Source: PLGF01 sp052139695 (lineage in GTDB: Bacteria > Verrucomicrobiota > Verrucomicrobiia > Limisphaerales > Palsa-1400). Taken from it: 20,828 bases of DNA. Location of the stretch: the NCBI GenBank assembly GCA_052139695.1, contig JBKQWF010000289.1, positions 1-20,828 on the forward strand, written 5' to 3'. A program made the position numbers and the translations under genes. This document shows positions 16,148-20,828 of this stretch, one piece after another; the stretch's first letter is position 1; every line of letters begins with the position of its first letter. The notes beneath the pieces are model-generated. The model saw only the letters and a list, made by a program, of their open reading frames with translations, had not been told where the DNA came from and did no database searches.

Positions 16148-16521
16148 ACGCGAGAATATTGATTGTTGACGACTCGGCCTTGGCCAGGCGGTTGACCCGC
16201 CAAGTGCTCGAAGAATTGGGCCATGCCGTCGAAGAAGCCGCGGACGGCGCCCAGGCTTTGGAACGTTACGCGATCCATCATCACGACGCGATCGTGCTCG
16301 ACCTGGTCATGCCCGGCATGGAAGGCCTGGAGGTGTTGAAAAAATTCCGCCAGCTTAACCCGCAAGCGTCTATCATCGTCGTGACCGCCGATATTCAAAA
16401 AACGACGCGGGAACAGGTCAAGGCGGCCGGAGCGTCCGCCATTTTGAACAAGCCGATTGACAAACAGGAGTTCATTTCCGACCTGGAAGTAGTTCTTGCC
16501 GGGGGGGTGACGTGGAGTTGA
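16144..16521 (+). CDS. cheY: CheY-type single-domain response regulator
   Basis: 125 residues, one receiver domain. Conserved residues: D9-D10 (LIVDDSA), phosphorylation site D53 (IVLDLVMPGMEG), T81 (IVVTAD) and K103 (LNKPID). It is the likely freely diffusing output of the pathway, phosphorylated by CheA. Its end overlaps the cheC start by 10 bp, a pairing that fits its phosphate being removed by the CheC-type protein. The target is unknown, since no motor genes are in view. Confidence 0.9.
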   Translation: MNARILIVDDSALARRLTRQVLEELGHAVEEAADGAQALERYAIHHHDAIVLDLVMPGMEGLEVLKKFRQLNPQASIIVVTADIQKTTREQVKAAGASAILNKPIDKQEFISDLEVVLAGGVTWS

Positions 16522-17125
16522 CCGCCAGTCAAACGGATGCGCTGACCGAGCTGATCAACATCGGTTATGCCCGGGCCGCCGGCGTGCTGTCGGATTTGTC
16601 CGACACCAGATTCACCTGGAAGTGCCCCACGTGGCCATCCATGAGGTTTCTGAAATCACCCCGCTTCTGCAAAAAGTGGTGCAAGGCGAGGTGGCCAGCG
16701 TCCACCAGGTTTTCGGCGGGCCGATCGCCGGGGATGCCATTCTCCTGCTGGACAAACAGGCGGCGCTCCTCTTAAATAAGTTATTGACAGAACGCCCCGG
16801 CTCCGCCGAACTGGACGGCGCGGCCCGGGAAGTCATTACCGAAGTGGGCAACATCGTTTTGAACGCCTGCCTGGGGGTCTTCGGCAATCTCTTGCAGGTC
16901 CAGGTGACTTTCACGGTCCCGAACTTGCGCATTGAGCAGGTGCAAGACGTCCTGCAAACGTTGACGATTGAGGCCCAGGGGTTGCAGTTTGCCCTGATGA
17001 TTCATACGCGATTTCACCTGAAGCGAAGCGATTTCAGCGGCTACCTGGTCATCATCCTGAGTGTGACTTCGCTGGAACGCCTGCTCGCTGAGCTGAAGAA
17101 ATGGGAGGAACGACAACTTTCCTGA
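16512..17125 (+). CDS. cheC: CheC-type CheY-P phosphatase, frameshifted
   Basis: Starts at GTG 16512, inside the end of cheY. The first frame gives LTELINIGYARAAGVLSDLS and is wrong from about 16610. The second frame, running to 17125, gives LEVPHVAIHEVSEITPLLQK and onward. Adding one base near 16609 gives one protein of 204 residues, the size of B. subtilis CheC. The corrected protein has two copies of the CheC/CheX/FliY phosphatase motif: D-x3-E-x2-N (DALTELIN) followed by exactly 22 residues and Pro, and a second E-x3-E-x2-N (EVITEVGN), also followed by 22 residues and Pro. This class dephosphorylates CheY-P. No CheD partner is encoded nearby. As written, only a short first-frame peptide would be made. 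Confidence 0.82.
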
Positions 17126-17135
17126 CCCCCCCGAA

Positions 17136-17161
17136 GTTATTTCGCCACGCCACGAAATAAC
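17136..17161 (+). promoter_or_regulatory. Perfect hairpin ending at the histidine-kinase start codon
   Basis: gttatttcg (17136-17144) and cgaaataac (17153-17161) pair perfectly over an 8-base loop. The right arm ends one base before the ATG at 17162. It fills most of the 36-bp gap and occupies the place where a ribosome binding site would be. It could be an RNA hairpin controlling translation or a dyad operator. No U-tract follows. Confidence 0.55.
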
Positions 17162-18871
17162 ATGACGTCACAAGATGATTCTTCGCTTTCCGCCGTCCGG
17201 GAAGCGGCGATGCTGGCTTGGATTGAGGAGGCCGCGCCCTACGGGGTGATTACGACCGACCGCGACTTTCGCATTCAGAGCTGGAATCGCTGGATGGAGT
17301 TGCACGCCGGCAAGCCCTCCGCCTCGGTCGTGGGCCAGGGGCTGTTTACGCTCTTTCCCGAGCTGGCCGCCCGCGGTTTGGCGGGCCGTTTGCTCCGCGT
17401 CCTGGAGGGCGAAGCGAGCGTTCTCTCCACCGCCCTGCACGGTTACCTCATTACCCTGCCGCTCGTTTCCGGGGAAAGCGGCTTCAACCAAATGCAACAA
17501 ACCGCCCGCATCGCTCCGCTCCTTTACAAGGGGGACATTGTGGGGTCGATCATCGTCATCGAAGATGTCAGCCAGCGGGAGATTCAGGCCCTGACGTTGC
17601 GCCGCCAGCATCAGCGGGACAACATTTTATCCTGGGCCCTGGCTCAATTGCTGGCCTCCAAAGAGCCGCGCCACTCCATTCGCGACCTGTTCTGCAAAAT
17701 CGCCGGCGAATTTGATTTCGATTCTTACCTGCTCTATTTGCGTCCCCGCGGCCAGCAGAACCTGACTTTGACCGGGGCCGGGGGGATGTCACCGGAGGAG
17801 GAAAAGCAGTTTGCCAGCCTGGAACCGGGGAGCGAGGCGGGGCGTTTGTTCTTGACTGTTGACCACCCGCGCGCCGTGGAGAAACTGCCTCTTGGGCAAA
17901 CGAAGGAGGCCGTTTTAAACCGGGTTTTTGGTTTCCGGAGCTGCGCTCTTCTGCCGCTCCTGGCCGATGGCGAGCGATTGGGGCTGCTGTGCTTTGCCTC
18001 GCGCTCGCGGGACACATTGCAAAAGGACGAGGTGGAGCTTCTTTCGACGATCAGCCAATATCTCGCCGTGGCGGTGGCCAAGGAAGCCACCCATCTTGAA
18101 CTGCACGCCGCCCAGGCGCAACTGAGCCGCCACGCGCAGGAGTTGGAATACAAGGTGGACGACCGCACGGCCAAACTCCGCGAGACCATCAGCGAGTTGG
18201 AGACATTCTCGCATACCGTGGCCCATGACTTGCGCGCCCCGATCCGCGCCCTCACTGGCTACTGCCAGACGCTGGCGGAGGATTTCTCCGCCGAATTGCC
18301 GCCCGAGGCCAAAGACGTGATTGGCCGCCTGGGCCGGGCCTGCGAGCGGCTGGACCTGTTGACGCATGATCTGCTGGAATTCACCCGCGTCTCCCGCCAG
18401 GAAATTCATCTGGATCCCGTGGACTTGGAAGCGGTGGTCGCGGACGCCTTGTTTCTGCACGCGACCCAGACGGACGTCATCCAGGTGCGCCGTCCGCTGC
18501 TCCCTGTCCTGGCCCACCGCACCTTGCTGCAACAGTGCCTGGGAAATCTGATTGACAACGCCCTCAAATTTGTCCCGCCCGGTTCCCGGGCTTCGGTGAC
18601 GATCTGGACCGAGCTCACCCCCGCCGGCAAAGTGCGGATTGTGGTGGAAGACAAGGGCATAGGGATCGCGCAGGAGGTGAAGAGCAAAATCTTCGGAATC
18701 TTCGAGCGCGGCACCAGTTCTTCCGCCTATCCGGGCAGTGGCATTGGTTTGGCCATTGTGGACCGCGCCCTGCAACGGATGGGAGGGGCCTGCGGGGTGG
18801 AATCGGAATTGGGCGTGGGCAGCCGCTTTTGGCTGGAAGTCCCCGCCGCGCCGCCCCAAGCGCGGGGGTAG
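17162..18871 (+). CDS. PAS-GAF sensor histidine kinase (soluble)
   Basis: 569 residues, with no membrane segment. Order: PAS (about 15-140, ending IVIEDVSQREIQ), GAF (about 160-310), a coiled linker (310-345), HisKA with the phosphorylated H355 (FSHTVAHDLRAPIRAL), and HATPase with N-box LGNLIDNALKF (460-470), G1 VVEDKGIGIA (494-503) and G2 GSGIGLAIV (525-533). It senses an unknown cytoplasmic cue through PAS and GAF. The kinase type resembles bacteriophytochrome-like and hybrid kinases, but the chromophore cysteine is not evident. It is the last gene of the operon and may phosphorylate the Rcp1-like receiver at the other end. An internal ATG at 17210, preceded by gggaag, is a possible alternative start that would skip the hairpin. 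Confidence 0.88.
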   Translation: MTSQDDSSLSAVREAAMLAWIEEAAPYGVITTDRDFRIQSWNRWMELHAGKPSASVVGQGLFTLFPELAARGLAGRLLRVLEGEASVLSTALHGYLITLPLVSGESGFNQMQQTARIAPLLYKGDIVGSIIVIEDVSQREIQALTLRRQHQRDNILSWALAQLLASKEPRHSIRDLFCKIAGEFDFDSYLLYLRPRGQQNLTLTGAGGMSPEEEKQFASLEPGSEAGRLFLTVDHPRAVEKLPLGQTKEAVLNRVFGFRSCALLPLLADGERLGLLCFASRSRDTLQKDEVELLSTISQYLAVAVAKEATHLELHAAQAQLSRHAQELEYKVDDRTAKLRETISELETFSHTVAHDLRAPIRALTGYCQTLAEDFSAELPPEAKDVIGRLGRACERLDLLTHDLLEFTRVSRQEIHLDPVDLEAVVADALFLHATQTDVIQVRRPLLPVLAHRTLLQQCLGNLIDNALKFVPPGSRASVTIWTELTPAGKVRIVVEDKGIGIAQEVKSKIFGIFERGTSSSAYPGSGIGLAIVDRALQRMGGACGVESELGVGSRFWLEVPAAPPQARG

Positions 18872-19051
18872 GATTTCCCGGTTCATTTGAAAAAACTCAA
18901 TACATCGATCGCATGTCTTGTCGCACAAAAAAACAAGATAAAGTTCGCGCAGAGGCGCGACGAATCGCTTCCTCATCCAAGCACGCCGGGCCGCCGCTGA
19001 ATATGCGATTCGGGCTGACATGCGCGTGCAAACTCGTATGATTTGCCCAAA
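18872..19051. other. Spacer between the chemosensory operon and the methyltransferase
   Basis: About 180 bp with stops in the methyltransferase frame at 18998 and 19016. It holds a 6-bp hairpin (tcgcgc 18945-18950, gcgcga 18955-18960) and another small dyad (tcttgt 18916-18921, acaaga 18933-18938) around an A-run. The piece gttcgcgcagaggcgc resembles a dispersed repeat type, but I saw no second copy. No promoter can be assigned with confidence. Confidence 0.4.
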
Positions 19052-20828
19052 TTGAATCAGCGCTCAACAATCAGTTCCTTCAAGGCTGCACTGCAATCGG
19101 TTGATTTCGACAGCCGACTAATCGTTGAGGGTTATTCGTTCACGGATTTCAAGGAACGGAGCGCGGTGGTGCAGACCGTTCCCTTGGCAGCTTTCTCCAG
19201 TTATCCTTGCACGTACAGAAATGCGTGTGTCGGAGTCCTGTTTGATGGCGATCAACAACATGGTGCAGACTGGATACATTCACACCGGGCATTGGGCGCG
19301 CCGCTGATTTTTCAGATTGGCGAAAAAGGCGTTCAGCCGTGGAGTGTCGGGCCGGCGGAAGCTCGTCCTGATGGGCGTCCATTCCCGATTGATTCACTGG
19401 AATCGACTTTCCGTTCGCGCCGGGCCGTTTGGAATCCAGACACGCTAGGCCGACTCAAGTCGGCGTTTGACGCCAAACCTAATCGTCAGCGTGATTTTTA
19501 CGACACGGGCTTGCTTCCGGTCTTGGCTGAGTTTTTTCAAGCGAAACTCAAGGACTTGCTCGAACGCGCATTTGCCGACACGGCCGAGTGCTATCGCTCT
19601 GTCCACGGCAAAGAACCCGAGGTCGCTTTTTTGTTTCCCTATCTATTTCGTTTCGTCACGGCCAAAATCTTCATGGATCGGGCTGACGCTCAGGGTTGGA
19701 GCGGCTTGAATACGCCGCGACAGATATTGGACAAGGCTGAAGCGCATTCCGGTTCCGACCTACTGAAAAGACTGCCTGCCGAATTCCTTGATCGGCGAGT
19801 GCTCGCGAAAGCGTGGGAGAGCATTTCAGGCGTGCTTCACTTCCAGAATCTTTCTGTGCCCGACCTTGTGGGCATCTACGAGGATTTGTTCATTGATGAC
19901 GCCACACGCCGCAGGCTTGGAGTCCACAGCACGCCGCTCGGACTGGCTTCTTACATTGTCAAACACCTGCCTTGGCACAAAATCCCGATTGAAGAGCGAG
20001 TAGTTCTGGAGGGGTTCAGCGGGCATGGGGTGTTCCTCGGCCAAGCGATGGAGCATATGAGGGCCGACCTTGATCCAATGCTCACACCGCGCCAACGCCA
20101 CCAGTATTTTCAGAAACGGCTCATTGGAGTAGAGAAGGACCCGCTGGCGATTGAAGTTTGCCGCCTGCTGCTCACGCTCTCCGATTATCCCAACGACAAC
20201 AGTTGGCAGCTTCATCAGTGCGACGTGTTTGATTGGCTGGAGTGGGATGCGAGTTTGAAATCCGCTTCTGTTGTGCTTGCCAATCCGCCCTACGAACCGT
20301 TCTCAACTGAAGATCGCAAGCGTGTGCGAGCCACCAAAGCACAACCACCAGTCGAGTTTATCCATCGGTTGATGCGGCAGCCACCTGCGATGTTGGGATT
20401 GGTCCTGCCGCAGAGTTTTCTCAGCAGCCCATTTTATCAGGATGCGAACCGTCAACTCGCGGAACGCTATGCCGACGTGTCCATCGTTGAACTACCGAAG
20501 CTGTTCAAATACGCGGACAACGAAACGGTGGCCGTCATGGCGAGCGAACGACGCGACACGGCCAAGCATGTGAGCGTTCGATATGCGGAAGTCTTGCCAA
20601 GCGAGGTGGTTGAATTCCTTGGGGACTTTAAAGTATCGGCAGCACGGACAGCAAAACTGGACGCACACAGTTCTGCAAAAAATTTTACTCTGTGGATTCC
20701 ACCTAAGGAATTGTGCATAAATAAACGCTTCAACTTATATTTTGGGCGTGATGGTGTAATTCCAGTCACCGTGGAAATCGTGACGGGTGAGGTTGATGGC
20801 GGCGAGTTGCGCGTCAGAGGTTTTCACG
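19052..20828 (+). CDS. N6-adenine-type DNA methyltransferase, 3' end outside window
   Basis: An open frame without stop from 19019 to the window edge, over 590 codons and still open. Class I DNA methyltransferase motifs appear in order: a Type-I-like entry HSTPLGLASYIVKHLP (about 19925-19972); motif I LEGFSGHGVFLG (20006-20041), which fits FxGxG; motif II IGVEKDPLAIEV (20123-20158); a DVFDW segment (20222-20236); and the catalytic NPPY (20282-20293). About 300 residues before motif I belong to no domain I can name, with RALGAPLIFQIG near 19290. The family and any restriction function cannot be decided here. No ATG opens the frame; TTG at 19052 or 19043 is the best guess. G+C is lower than in the neighbouring operon. 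Confidence 0.8.
   Translation, partial: MNQRSTISSFKAALQSVDFDSRLIVEGYSFTDFKERSAVVQTVPLAAFSSYPCTYRNACVGVLFDGDQQHGADWIHSHRALGAPLIFQIGEKGVQPWSVGPAEARPDGRPFPIDSLESTFRSRRAVWNPDTLGRLKSAFDAKPNRQRDFYDTGLLPVLAEFFQAKLKDLLERAFADTAECYRSVHGKEPEVAFLFPYLFRFVTAKIFMDRADAQGWSGLNTPRQILDKAEAHSGSDLLKRLPAEFLDRRVLAKAWESISGVLHFQNLSVPDLVGIYEDLFIDDATRRRLGVHSTPLGLASYIVKHLPWHKIPIEERVVLEGFSGHGVFLGQAMEHMRADLDPMLTPRQRHQYFQKRLIGVEKDPLAIEVCRLLLTLSDYPNDNSWQLHQCDVFDWLEWDASLKSASVVLANPPYEPFSTEDRKRVRATKAQPPVEFIHRLMRQPPAMLGLVLPQSFLSSPFYQDANRQLAERYADVSIVELPKLFKYADNETVAVMASERRDTAKHVSVRYAEVLPSEVVEFLGDFKVSAARTAKLDAHSSAKNFTLWIPPKELCINKRFNLYFGRDGVIPVTVEIVTGEVDGGELRVRGFH

Noticed and set aside
18916..18960. Possible terminator hairpins after the kinase
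   Set aside because: Stems are only 6 bp and no T-run follows, so a rho-independent terminator is not supported.
18829..19041. Short plus-strand frame after the kinase
   Set aside because: Begins inside the kinase gene in another frame and has no recognised motif. Its Lys/Arg content follows from an A-run.
1..20828. CRISPR arrays, tRNA or rRNA genes
   Set aside because: No regularly spaced direct repeats and no recognisable tRNA or rRNA segments were seen on either strand, by eye only.

Overview
The window reads as a chromosomal segment of a GC-rich Gram-negative bacterium. Protein style (Rcp1-like response regulator, soluble chemoreceptor, zinc-ribbon MoxR, a phage-type integrase relic) suggests Verrucomicrobiota or a relative. 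That placement is an inference from recognised families, not a phylogenetic test. No rRNA, tRNA or CRISPR array was seen.

Left edge (1 to about 325): the start of an insertion-sequence transposase (ISAzo13-like, minus strand, running off the window) abuts a short relic of a tyrosine recombinase. Next comes a minus-strand block (325-9163) of ordinary genes: a DinG-type helicase, a solo left-handed beta-helix protein, a CCA-adding tRNA nucleotidyltransferase with an HD domain, a spacer with a nested inverted repeat, then a compact operon ppnP - moxR-like ATPase (with an N-terminal zinc ribbon) - DUF58 - multi-spanning DUF4129 protein. The last four genes are separated by 11 bp, overlap by 4 bp, and are separated by 1 bp.

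Centre (9334-18871): a plus-strand, tightly packed chemosensory operon. The order is stand-alone receiver, CheA, CheW, soluble MCP, CheR, CheB, CheY, CheC-type phosphatase, PAS-GAF histidine kinase. It has a full excitation and adaptation circuit: receptor, coupling protein, kinase, methyltransferase, methylesterase, output regulator and phosphatase. No flagellar or pilus gene is in view, so the output is unknown. Three of the nine genes (cheA, mcp, cheC) are broken in the given sequence. In mcp and cheC adding one base restores a perfect family sequence; cheA also appears to have lost about 15 codons. Either the pathway is decaying or this stretch of the assembly is error-prone.

Right edge (18872-20828): base composition drops, and a long open frame without a stop runs off the window. 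It encodes an N6-adenine-type DNA methyltransferase (FxGxG and NPPY motifs), probably part of a restriction or defence locus that continues outside the window.
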